From: Phormidesmis sp963789215
GTDB lineage: Bacteria; Cyanobacteriota; Cyanobacteriia; Phormidesmidales; Phormidesmidaceae
DNA: 64,000 nucleotides
Reading direction: 5' to 3'
NCBI GenBank assembly: GCA_963789215.1
Contig: CAWBJY010000006.1
Span: forward strand, 100,060 to 164,059
Below, one piece after another: positions 25,609 through 33,685 of the stretch (its first letter is position 1; every line of letters starts with the position of its first letter). Under the pieces are notes generated by a model. It worked only from the letters and a program-made list of their open reading frames with translations. It was not told where the DNA came from and ran no database searches. Both the position numbers and the translations under genes were made by a program.

Positions 25609-26391
25609 ATGTACTGGCAAGAAGTTTCTGGTAACTGGTTTTTAGTCCCGGAGCGACCTCGGGCCATTATTCATTTTTTGGGTGGGGCTTTTGTGGCGGC
25701 TGCGCCTCATCTCACCTATCGCTGGCTGCTGGAGTCGCTGTATCAGGAAGGGTACGCGACAATTGCTACTCCATTTGTGAATACGTTTGACCATGGGGCG
25801 ATCGCTCAAGAAACTCGTATTACCTTCGAGCAGGGCCTTACTTACCTTTGCAAGCAAAGGCCGGAATTGGCTGGGCTGCCTGTTTACGGGTTGGGTCATA
25901 GCATGGGCTGCAAAGTTCATTTGCTAATTGGCAGCGAGAAGGTAGGCAACTACGAAAGGGCGGGCAATATTTTTGTTTCTTTTAATAATTTTCCGGCTCG
26001 CAAGTCTATTCCAATGCTGGATCAGATTGTTCAGTTAGCGCCTGATTTTCAGCTTGATAAGCGGTTGGAATTTACGCCTAGCCCAGAGCAAACGCTGGGC
26101 CTAATTGATACTCGATATGACACGCCTTACAATTTGTTGGTTAAGTTCAGCAGCGACACTATAGACCAGACGCGTCCGCTAAGCGACGTTTTGGTGCGGC
26201 GCTTTCCCCGTACGACAACGGTTAGAATCCTTAAGGGTAGCCATACTACGCCGATTGCTCAAGACGTGCAGTGGGAGGCTAGCAGTTCTTTTAGCCCTTT
26301 CGATGCGATTGGGCAGTTTGTGAAGCAAGAATTTTACCGGGATATTAAGACGCTGCGATCGGAGATTTTGTATTGGCTGTCGGGAGAGTGA
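25609..26391 (+). CDS. DUF1350 family protein (alpha/beta-hydrolase-like)
   Basis: A 260-residue soluble protein, full length for the DUF1350 family of cyanobacteria and plastids. Family marks are PRAIIHFLGGAFVAAAPHLT near the N-terminus and a nucleophile-elbow-like GLGHSMGCK (Ser at about residue 104), which suggests an alpha/beta hydrolase fold. A late His in KGSHTTPIA could complete a catalytic set. Function unknown. Its 3' end overlaps the convergent UbiG-like gene by 47 bp. Confidence 0.85.
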   Translation: MYWQEVSGNWFLVPERPRAIIHFLGGAFVAAAPHLTYRWLLESLYQEGYATIATPFVNTFDHGAIAQETRITFEQGLTYLCKQRPELAGLPVYGLGHSMGCKVHLLIGSEKVGNYERAGNIFVSFNNFPARKSIPMLDQIVQLAPDFQLDKRLEFTPSPEQTLGLIDTRYDTPYNLLVKFSSDTIDQTRPLSDVLVRRFPRTTTVRILKGSHTTPIAQDVQWEASSSFSPFDAIGQFVKQEFYRDIKTLRSEILYWLSGE

Positions 26392-27130
26392 TTGGGGCTT
26401 TTTGGGCGATGCCGATGTACATGATGCGATCGCTCTTTTGCTTAAAACTGACCTGAAGCTGGCCGCTGCGCCAATACTCTCTCAATCTTTGCCATTTACC
26501 GAGTATGCCGCTGCCAAACAGATCGAATCCGTCTATTGATAATGCTTGTAGGCACTGTTCTGACAGAATTTCGGTTAGCTCTGCGGGGGTGACGAATTTG
26601 CGCCAGTCGTGTATGCCTTGCGGAATCTGTCTGAGAATGTCTTCTAATAGCCAAATCATCACTAGCTTTGATTGCCAGGTGCGGTTGATGGTGTCGAAGC
26701 AAAACTGTCCGCTGGGTTTTAATACCCGACTAACTTCAGCGATCGTTTGGGCTGGGCTATCTACGTGTTCTAGTACATCTACACAAACAACCACGTCAAA
26801 GGCTTCAGGCTCGAAGGGTAGGGCTTCTCCTTTGCCTTGCTGGTAGTGAATAGAGAGTCCGGTTTCGCGAGCGTGGCGGTTGGCGGCTTCAATGCAGGCA
26901 GAAGATAGATCGAGGCCGGTGACGAGTGCGCCGCGTTTGGCTAAGAATTCGCAGGTGAATCCGCCTCCACAGCCGATGTCTAGCACTTTTAGACCTTTCC
27001 AGTCGGGGGTGTAAGTGTCAAAAAATTGAAACCGCAGGGGATTGAGTCTGTCTAGGGGGGCGACTGTTGCATTTTTGTCCCACCACCGATCGGCCCATTG
27101 GTCGTAGAATGAGAGATTATTGCGCTGCAT
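26345..27130 (-). CDS. UbiG/Coq3-like class I SAM-dependent methyltransferase
   Basis: A 261-residue class I methyltransferase. SAM-binding motif I is LDIGCGGGFTCEFLAKRGA, the acidic residue after strand 2 is in VTGLDLS, and motif IV reads FDVVVCVDVLEHV. The N-terminus SFYDQWADRWWD is typical of UbiG-type O-methyltransferases. Cyanobacteria make plastoquinone, not ubiquinone, so the quinone role known for UbiG may not apply. It is divergent from a TIGR04283-type glycosyltransferase (35 bp between starts), an arrangement that hints at linked functions. The ATG at MQRNNL is used; a TTG two codons upstream is possible. Confidence 0.85.
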   Translation of the reverse strand: MQRNNLSFYDQWADRWWDKNATVAPLDRLNPLRFQFFDTYTPDWKGLKVLDIGCGGGFTCEFLAKRGALVTGLDLSSACIEAANRHARETGLSIHYQQGKGEALPFEPEAFDVVVCVDVLEHVDSPAQTIAEVSRVLKPSGQFCFDTINRTWQSKLVMIWLLEDILRQIPQGIHDWRKFVTPAELTEILSEQCLQALSIDGFDLFGSGILGKWQRLREYWRSGQLQVSFKQKSDRIMYIGIAQKAPITLPTANTKSPIAAS

Positions 27131-27165
27131 GACCAAATGAGAGAGAGCAAGGAGCGGTTGGGCGT

Positions 27166-27915
27166 TTGAGGGCAGAAGTTTCGATTGTTATTCCAACGCT
27201 GAATGAAGGTGCGTATTTGGCGCGATCGCTTCGATATTTGATGCTGCTGAACCCGCCTGCTAAGGAGATTATCATTGTAGATGGCGGCAGTACGGACAAT
27301 ACTTTAGAGATTGTTCGAAAATCGGAGATTTTTGCAGCGCAGAAGGTTTGTTTGCTGAGTTCTTCGGCGGGGCGATCGCGTCAGATGAATATGGGGGCTA
27401 AGCAGGCGACCGGAAATATTTTATGTTTTTTGCATGCCGATACGCTGGTGCCGGACGATCTGGTCGTTGTGATTGCCAATACGCTGGTTAATTCTAAAAT
27501 AGTCTGCGGTGGGTTTATTTCGATTATGGCCGGGCCGACGCAAACCCGCTGGAGTACGACTTTGCACAATGCGCTTAAAACCTATTACGCGCCGCTGATG
27601 TTTCGCCCTATACAGTTTTTTAAGGGGCTGAGGCTGCTGTTTGGCGATCAGGTGATGTTTTGTCGCTATCAAGATTTTTGGGGCTGCGAGGGGTTCGATA
27701 GCCGTCTACCGATTATGGAAGATGCCGATTTGTGCGTCCGCCTGGCAAAAAGAGGTCGGGTAAAACAGGTTAACCGTACCGTGCAGTCGTCCGATCGACG
27801 GGTGGCTCAGTGGGGGGTGCTTAAGGCTAATTCTATTTATTTGGCGATTGGCTTTCTATGGGGAGTGGGCGTGTCGGCGACGCGGCTAAAGCGTTTTTAT
27901 GATGATGTTCGATAG
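27166..27915 (+). CDS. TIGR04283 family glycosyltransferase (arsenosugar-associated type)
   Basis: A 249-residue family-2 glycosyltransferase. The nucleotide-sugar site is visible as VSIVIPTLNEGAYL, then the IIIVDGGSTDNT loop and the LHADT acidic motif. RSRQMNMGAKQATGN between them is diagnostic of TIGR04283, named for genes near arsenosugar biosynthesis. No arsM or arsS gene is seen in this window, so the sugar product is unknown. The start appears to be TTG behind GGAG with 11-nt spacing; no ATG lies upstream in frame that would keep the VSIVIP strand near the N-terminus. It is 10 bp ahead of a rhodanese gene. Confidence 0.88.
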   Translation: MRAEVSIVIPTLNEGAYLARSLRYLMLLNPPAKEIIIVDGGSTDNTLEIVRKSEIFAAQKVCLLSSSAGRSRQMNMGAKQATGNILCFLHADTLVPDDLVVVIANTLVNSKIVCGGFISIMAGPTQTRWSTTLHNALKTYYAPLMFRPIQFFKGLRLLFGDQVMFCRYQDFWGCEGFDSRLPIMEDADLCVRLAKRGRVKQVNRTVQSSDRRVAQWGVLKANSIYLAIGFLWGVGVSATRLKRFYDDVR

Positions 27916-27925
27916 TTGTTAGCTG

Positions 27926-28435
27926 ATGGCGATTTTTAATATTTTTAGCTGGCTGCTAGTTCCGGTTAGAGGGCTGGCTTGGCCGATTGTAAAAGGTTGG
28001 GTGCGCAGCAGCTTTCCGGCGGTTGAACAGATTTCTACAACAGCGTTGGCTAGCCGGATGGAGCAGGGAGAGCCGCTTTTGTTGATTGACGCTCGCCAGC
28101 TAGAAGAATATGAGGTGAGCCATTTGCCGGGGGCTTGCCGGGCAACTTCTGTAGACGAAGTTGCGGCGCTCAGCTCGGACCAGGACTTGCCCGTTGTGGT
28201 TTATTGCTCTATTGGCTATCGCTCGGCTCGGCTGGTGGAGTCGCTGGTGGCATCAGGCTATGGGGCGGTTAATTTGGAGGGGTCTTTGTTTCAGTGGGCC
28301 AATGAGAATCGGCTGCTGGTGAGCGCTGGAAAACAGACCCACCGGGTGCATTCTTATAGTCCAGCTTGGGGGCTGTTGCTTAGTTCGGCTGATTCGACTG
28401 ATTCGATTGATTCGGTTGATTTGACCGATGTGTAG
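27926..28435 (+). CDS. Rhodanese-like domain protein
   Basis: A 169-residue protein with a single rhodanese domain (about residues 38-135). The active-site Cys lies in VVYCSIGYRSARL, so persulfide transfer is possible. A hydrophobic N-terminal segment (about residues 4-22) could anchor it to a membrane. The last 15 residues are a low-complexity Ser/Asp/Thr tail coded by a DNA repeat that is also the tail of the convergent glycosyltransferase gene (56 bp overlap). It closely follows the TIGR04283 gene and is probably co-transcribed. Confidence 0.9.
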   Translation: MAIFNIFSWLLVPVRGLAWPIVKGWVRSSFPAVEQISTTALASRMEQGEPLLLIDARQLEEYEVSHLPGACRATSVDEVAALSSDQDLPVVVYCSIGYRSARLVESLVASGYGAVNLEGSLFQWANENRLLVSAGKQTHRVHSYSPAWGLLLSSADSTDSIDSVDLTDV

Positions 28436-29099
28436 CGGTTTTGGGCGCGGCGATCGCTTGCTGTGCTGCCCATATAGATAAGTCTTCTGGCCGGTCGATG
28501 TCGGTGAGTAGATCGAGTTGGGCTACTGAGAGATGCTGCTGGTGGGCGATCGCCTGCGTCATCGCTAGCACTCGATCGGTTCCCCAAGGAATACCTTCGA
28601 ACAGATGTGGGCACATGGCGCGTAAGGCAATAAGGTAATAACCTCCGTCTGCTGCAGGCCCTATCGCTACGTCGTGCGAGTTTAGCTGCTGTAGCGCTTT
28701 GTCGATGTTGCTACTGCTGATGGCCGGACAGTCGCTGCCGATAACGACGACTCGCGCTGTTCCTTCTGCGAATGCTTGGGTTAGCGCAAAGGTGAGCTTC
28801 TCTCCTAAATGACCATTGCACTGAGCAACAAGCGGGATATCTGGCCCTAGCCATTGCGACATCTGCGCTTTGCTGCCGCCGGCAAAATGAACCTGTAAGC
28901 TAATGCGCTTTTCTGTGCAAAAGGGCTGAAGCTGGCTGAGCAGATGCTCGGTCATCTGTCGCTGTAAATCGGCGGCACCCGCAGCGCCTAGTGCAGGAAT
29001 TAGCCGGGTTTTGGTTTGGCCTGCTTGCGGATAGCGCGTGAACATAATGAGGCGGTCTGGGGCAGTCTTGGGGTTGACCGATTGAGATACCAAAAGCAA
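28380..29099 (-). CDS. TIGR04282 family glycosyltransferase (DUF2064)
   Basis: A 239-residue nucleotidyl/glycosyltransferase-A-fold protein of the DUF2064/TIGR04282 family. The diagnostic N-terminal motif is RLIMFTRYPQAGQTKTRLIP; the acidic DxD-like region is VVIGSDCPAIS; and AIGPAADGGYYLIAL follows. It is often encoded with TIGR04283 proteins, as here. No ATG precedes the conserved motif, so the start is probably TTG behind GGAG. The final 13 residues (Asn/Gln/Ser/Pro) come from the repeat overlapping the rhodanese gene and look recently acquired. Substrate unknown. Confidence 0.88.
   Translation of the reverse strand: MLLVSQSVNPKTAPDRLIMFTRYPQAGQTKTRLIPALGAAGAADLQRQMTEHLLSQLQPFCTEKRISLQVHFAGGSKAQMSQWLGPDIPLVAQCNGHLGEKLTFALTQAFAEGTARVVVIGSDCPAISSSNIDKALQQLNSHDVAIGPAADGGYYLIALRAMCPHLFEGIPWGTDRVLAMTQAIAHQQHLSVAQLDLLTDIDRPEDLSIWAAQQAIAAPKTATHRSNQPNQSNQSNQPN
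28384..28426. repeat. Short tandem repeat shared by two convergent gene ends
   Basis: Units of about 10 bp related to TTCGACTGAT/TTCGATTGAT repeat four times. On the + strand they code a Ser-Asp-rich tail (rhodanese); on the minus strand an Asn/Gln/Ser/Pro tail (TIGR04282 protein). Confidence 0.8.
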
Positions 29100-29185
29100 G
29101 TCGCTCCGCTAAGAGAAGAAAGCTTCCTTTACAATAGCGGTTTTGAGGGTGGCGTTGGGTCAAGCGGATATTTAAGCGATCGCGC

Positions 29186-30571
29186 TTAGGCCATCTCAGC
29201 GGTGTCTATCGGCTGAAACGGATCTTTAGAAGCGGCGGCGGGCTGAGCGACTGGCACTTTAATCGTGAAGCAGGTGCCCTGTCCCGTTTGCGAGACGCAA
29301 TCAATTTCTCCGCCGTGTTTTTCTACGATAATTTGATGACTGATGGAAAGCCCTAGCCCGGTGCCTTTACCGACTGGCTTGGTGGTGAAGAAAGGATCGA
29401 ATAGCTTGCTAAGAACCTGTGGGGGAATGCCGCTACCGTTGTCTTTTATTTGAATTAGAACCGTGTCTGCGGCGGCTATATTCGTTGTAATTTCGATTGT
29501 GAAAGGTTGGCTCTTTGATGCATCTTCTACTGATTCGTTTACTGAGTTATCTGAGTCTTCGAAGGCGTCGATGGCGTTGGACAGGATATTCATAAATACC
29601 TGATTGAGCTGGCTAGGATAGCATTCGATAAGCGGTAAATTGCCGTATTGCTTGATGATTTCAACGGGTTTATTATTCGCCCCGGTGCGCAGCTTGTGCT
29701 GAAGAATCAAGAGCGTGCTGTCGATTCCCTCGTGGACGTTTACCGACTTGATGTGGGCTTCGTCTAGGCGAGAAAAGTTCCGCATTGACAGCACAATTTG
29801 GCGGATTCTATCGGAGCCAATTTTTAAGGACTCTAACAGCTTGAAGGCGTCTTCGATTATAAAGGGCAGGTCTAAATCGTCCAGGTATGCTTGAAGCTCT
29901 TCGTCCGGCGTCGGATATTTTGCCTGATACATTTTAATGATGTCGATGAGTTCTTTGAAGTAATCGCTAGCGGGGTTGAGGTTGCCGTAGATGAAGTTTA
30001 CAGGATTGTTAATCTCGTGGGCGATGCCTGCCATCATTTGGCCTAGAGAGGACATTTTTTCGCTTTGCACTAGATGCATTTGCGCTTTCTTTAGGTTGTC
30101 GAGGACTTTGGAAAGCTCTTGAGTGCGGTCTTTTACCCGCTGTTCTAGCAGCTCGTTGTTGGCCTCTAATTGACGGTTTAGCTGATGCATTCGTAGCTGC
30201 ATTTTTACTCTAGCAACAACTTCTTCTTGCTGAAAGGGTTTAGTGATGTAATCTACTGCGCCTAGGTTTAAGCCTTTTACTTTGTCTAGCGAGTCCGAGA
30301 GCGCTGTCATAAATATGACGGGAATATCTTGGGTCTTGCGATTACTTTTGAGCTGCTTGCAAGTTTCAAATCCGTCTAGTCCAGGCATCATCACATCTAG
30401 CAAAATAAGTTCTGGCTGCGCATATTCTGCCTGCTCGATTGCTGTCTCCCCATCGGTTGCAAACAGCGTCACCCAGCCTTGGTCTTGTATAGACTCTGAC
30501 AAAACCGTGAGGTTAGTAGGCGTATCGTCTACTAGCAGTATTCGGGTGGGTTCAGATATCGTGTCTATCAT
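29186..30571 (-). CDS. Response regulator-histidine kinase fusion (partner of CHASE2 kinase)
   Basis: A 461-residue cytoplasmic protein: an intact receiver (about residues 10-127; LLVDDTP, phospho-acceptor Asp in LILLDVMMPG, Lys in DYITKPF), a coiled coil, an H-box (GQMMAGIAHEINNPVNFIYG) and an ATPase domain (FMNILSNAIDA; IKDNGSGIP; GKGTGLGLS). It is a paralogue of the protein at 6147-7556, with the same domain order and near-identical motif wording. Its ATG overlaps the stop of the upstream CHASE2 hybrid kinase by one base (TAATG), so the two are made together and probably form one phosphorelay. Confidence 0.92.
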   Translation of the reverse strand: MIDTISEPTRILLVDDTPTNLTVLSESIQDQGWVTLFATDGETAIEQAEYAQPELILLDVMMPGLDGFETCKQLKSNRKTQDIPVIFMTALSDSLDKVKGLNLGAVDYITKPFQQEEVVARVKMQLRMHQLNRQLEANNELLEQRVKDRTQELSKVLDNLKKAQMHLVQSEKMSSLGQMMAGIAHEINNPVNFIYGNLNPASDYFKELIDIIKMYQAKYPTPDEELQAYLDDLDLPFIIEDAFKLLESLKIGSDRIRQIVLSMRNFSRLDEAHIKSVNVHEGIDSTLLILQHKLRTGANNKPVEIIKQYGNLPLIECYPSQLNQVFMNILSNAIDAFEDSDNSVNESVEDASKSQPFTIEITTNIAAADTVLIQIKDNGSGIPPQVLSKLFDPFFTTKPVGKGTGLGLSISHQIIVEKHGGEIDCVSQTGQGTCFTIKVPVAQPAAASKDPFQPIDTAEMA

Positions 30572-33522
30572 TATTCTGCGGGTGTAAATGACTTGAGGAA
30601 CTCTCGAATCTGCTTTGTCTGAAAACGCTTTGATAATCTCTTCATTTCTGCCGAAAAGGCAGTGAGATCGGGTTTTTCTTCAAGCTGCTCTAGGATGCCC
30701 TCTAGCCCGTTTAGATCCCCCATCATAGTTAGGTGATAGAGCTTTTCTAACGTCTCTTTATCGGGTGGGATAACAGGTGTAAGAGATGTGAGATGAGTGA
30801 GTTTTTCAGCTTGAGGACGGCTGCTTTGGTTGGCTGCTTTTGTCTCTATTTTGTATAGCCAAGTGAGCTTTAGTGCCGTTTGCAATGTGTCTAGTAGCTG
30901 GGATAGCTCTAGAGGTTTGGGCAAGAAGAAGTCGGCGCCTGCGGCTAAGCTGTTTTGCCGGTCTTGCTCGAATGCATGAGTGCTTGAAACAATGATTTTA
31001 GTGTCGGCCATATTTAGCTGCGATCGCACGCCTTTTACGATGTCGAGTCCTGTTGCGTTGGCCATGTCTAGCTCTGTGATTACACAGTCTGGACGCTGGG
31101 CGATCGCGGCTTGCAGTCCACTTTCGGTGTCGGCGGCAACGGTTAGCTTAAATCCAAACGGCTCTAACAGTTGAACGATGGCTTGTTGGGCCGATTCGTT
31201 TGAGTCGATGACCAGAACGCTGGGGATTTCTCTGTGTGTTAGGTCGATGCCGATAATCTGCTGTTTGCCAGATTGCTTTACCCAGCTAACGGCTGACTGA
31301 ATTTTGGGCGATAGCCAAAAAACGCTGCCTTCTCCAATTTTGCTACTCACTTGTAGAGGGCTATTCATCATCTCGGCAATTCGCTGGCTGATGGCTAGGC
31401 CAAGTCCGGTGCCAGAGGCCTTTTTGTCGGTATCGCCGACCTGCTCAAACGGTAGAAATATCTTTTCTAGCTGTTCTGGCGTCATGCCTACGCCTGTATC
31501 TTCGATTTGGAAAAGAAGATGATGGAAGACGCTAGCTGATTCATGGGTTATTGCACCGGTTGCTTTCTCGCTGAGCGCTGGGCCGCTGGATGCTGTTTTA
31601 CAGGTGCTTCGAGCAGGATTAGATTGTTCCTGGTTAGACGATGACAGATGAATAGTCTCAACAGAATTGATAGACGTAACAGGATCGACGGAAGTAACAG
31701 AATTGAGACTAACCCGAAGCGTTACGCAGCCTTTTTCAGTGAACTTGATGGCGTTTCCTAGCAAGTTGATGAGTATTTGTCTCAGGCGTTTTTCGTCTGC
31801 ATGGACGGCAGGCGGTAGGTCTGAAGCAAACTCACATTGAAAGGTGACGCCTTTTTGCTGGGCGCGAATTTTGCAGATTTCGGCGACGCCTTCTAAAAAT
31901 AGAAAGAAATCAAAGTCGTGGCAGTGCAGCTCTAGCTTGTTCGCTTCAATTTTGGAAAGATCGAGAATATCGTTGATGAGCGTTAGCAGGTGAGAGCCGC
32001 ACTGATGAATGATGCTGACGCCTTGTTTTTGCTTGGGCGCTAAATCGGCTCGCTCTAAAATTTGAGCGTAGCCTAGAATTCCATTCAGCGGCGTCCGCAG
32101 CTCGTGGCTCATGTTGGCTAGAAATTCGCTTTTGGCTTGGTTGGCCCTATCCGCAATTTGCTTGGCTTTGGCGAGGGAGTGGGTTCTCTCTTCTACTCTA
32201 GCTTCTAACGTTTTAGAGTAGTCGGTTAGCTGCTCGTTGGCTTGTGCTAACTGAATGTTGGCGGTTTCTAGCTGGCTGTTGGTATCTTGCAGATGCTTTT
32301 GCCGATATGCGTTTACGGTGGCGAGGCCGCTGACTGTAAAGGCCGTTAGCGGTGCCACTACGGGCACCAGTAGACCCAGCGTAAATCCGGCGTAGGCTCC
32401 GACGATAAGGAGAATGCCTACTAGGGTTCCTTTAAAGAAAGCACCTCGTAGAAACTGAAACTGCAGTCTCTTTTGCTGAGAGGCTGAGACTATCCAGCTA
32501 CCGCCGGTGCCTAGCATCGTCCAAAAAACAATCCAGGTCTGCTGCTGCCAGCCGGTAAATCCCGTTAGGGTGGTTCTCCCATGAAGCGCACTTTGAACTA
32601 AATGGCTAGCAATGTTGGCATGGACAAAGACGCCCGGCATGACCTGCTGAGTATTGTCTCTCCAGGTGCTGCTGTAGGGGGTTTCGAAGAAGTCGTTGGT
32701 GCTTGGGGCGATAGAGCCGATAAATACCATGCGATCGCGCATTAAGCTCCGATCGACTCGATTCGCGAGTACGTCGCGCATGGGAACAGTTGAGAACAAG
32801 TTTTTGTCGCCGCGCCAGTTGAGCAAAATCTGGTATCCGCCTAGGTCTTGATAGGCATAGCCTGCTTGCTGCGATCGCAGGGGTTCAAAGACTGCTCGGC
32901 CTAGCTGAAATCTCTGCTTGTCGGCATCTACCGATTCTAGCGAAATGCCCTCTGAGGCTAGATAGGCTAAGGCAACTTGGGTGGCCAGCCCTGCTTTTAT
33001 CTCTCCAGAGTCTTCATCGACTGAAGTTAGCAGCGCTCGGCGCACTCGTCTATCTGCATCGAGCACCAGATCTGCTAGTCCCACTTGGCCAAGTGCCGCG
33101 AGTGCGGGCGGCGGATTCACCCTGCTGCCGTTCACTTTTTCTACGCCCACGATAGATGGGGTAGATTCAAACACGCTGACTAGCTGATCGTGACCCGGCT
33201 CTTCGGGCAAATCTCGATAGATGTCCATCCCGATAGATCGAGGTTGCTGAGCGGCAATCTTTTTGAGTAATTCGGCGAGCACGCCGTCAGGAATGGGCCA
33301 GTCTGCGGCTGCTTGAATGTCTGACTCGTCGATAGTGACAACGACAACGGTCTGATCGATGTTTTCAGCTGGGCGCTGCCGAAAAAAAGTATCTCGGACT
33401 TCCCATTCGAGCAGGTTAAAAGCGCCTAGAAAGTTACTGGCAATCACTGTGGTTGCAACGGTAGGCGCAATGATGAGGGCGCTCTTTGTCTGCTGAGTAA
33501 CTGCCTTAAATTTCGACCACAT
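30571..33522 (-). CDS. CHASE2 hybrid sensor histidine kinase with degenerate receiver
   Basis: A 983-residue membrane sensor. Order: membrane helix (about 15-35), CHASE2 domain (about 38-325, extracytoplasmic), three helices (about 328-405), coiled coil, dimerisation/H-box (His473 in NMSHELRTPLNG), ATPase domain (about 575-740; LLGNAIKF, IEDTGVGM, GTGLGLA), receiver (about 767-885) and a helical C-terminal segment found in other cyanobacterial hybrid kinases. Two oddities. The receiver has Glu817 (CVITELDMAN) where the phosphorylated Asp belongs, and only one residue of the acidic pair (VIDSNE), although Lys869 is kept, so it probably cannot be phosphorylated. A Ser/Thr-rich insert of about 60 residues interrupts the ATPase domain at 607-665. 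It is translationally coupled to the next kinase, which has an intact receiver. Confidence 0.93.
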   Translation of the reverse strand: MWSKFKAVTQQTKSALIIAPTVATTVIASNFLGAFNLLEWEVRDTFFRQRPAENIDQTVVVVTIDESDIQAAADWPIPDGVLAELLKKIAAQQPRSIGMDIYRDLPEEPGHDQLVSVFESTPSIVGVEKVNGSRVNPPPALAALGQVGLADLVLDADRRVRRALLTSVDEDSGEIKAGLATQVALAYLASEGISLESVDADKQRFQLGRAVFEPLRSQQAGYAYQDLGGYQILLNWRGDKNLFSTVPMRDVLANRVDRSLMRDRMVFIGSIAPSTNDFFETPYSSTWRDNTQQVMPGVFVHANIASHLVQSALHGRTTLTGFTGWQQQTWIVFWTMLGTGGSWIVSASQQKRLQFQFLRGAFFKGTLVGILLIVGAYAGFTLGLLVPVVAPLTAFTVSGLATVNAYRQKHLQDTNSQLETANIQLAQANEQLTDYSKTLEARVEERTHSLAKAKQIADRANQAKSEFLANMSHELRTPLNGILGYAQILERADLAPKQKQGVSIIHQCGSHLLTLINDILDLSKIEANKLELHCHDFDFFLFLEGVAEICKIRAQQKGVTFQCEFASDLPPAVHADEKRLRQILINLLGNAIKFTEKGCVTLRVSLNSVTSVDPVTSINSVETIHLSSSNQEQSNPARSTCKTASSGPALSEKATGAITHESASVFHHLLFQIEDTGVGMTPEQLEKIFLPFEQVGDTDKKASGTGLGLAISQRIAEMMNSPLQVSSKIGEGSVFWLSPKIQSAVSWVKQSGKQQIIGIDLTHREIPSVLVIDSNESAQQAIVQLLEPFGFKLTVAADTESGLQAAIAQRPDCVITELDMANATGLDIVKGVRSQLNMADTKIIVSSTHAFEQDRQNSLAAGADFFLPKPLELSQLLDTLQTALKLTWLYKIETKAANQSSRPQAEKLTHLTSLTPVIPPDKETLEKLYHLTMMGDLNGLEGILEQLEEKPDLTAFSAEMKRLSKRFQTKQIREFLKSFTPAE

Positions 33523-33685
33523 GAATTGCTGTTTGAGAGAGCGTCAGAGCAGCGAAAAACTCCGATCGCGCTTAGGGGTGCGCCTTAATAAGAGATTAAG
33601 CGCAAACTGATAGCGTACCGGAGCCTACTGAAATAGCATTCCCGAACAGATGAATCAAGTGGAGATAATATAAATCACGCGTGAG

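Noticed and set aside
27166..29099. Complete arsenosugar biosynthesis cluster
   Set aside because: The two glycosyltransferase families fit by name, but no arsenite methyltransferase or ArsS-type radical SAM gene is present; the nearby methyltransferase is UbiG-like.
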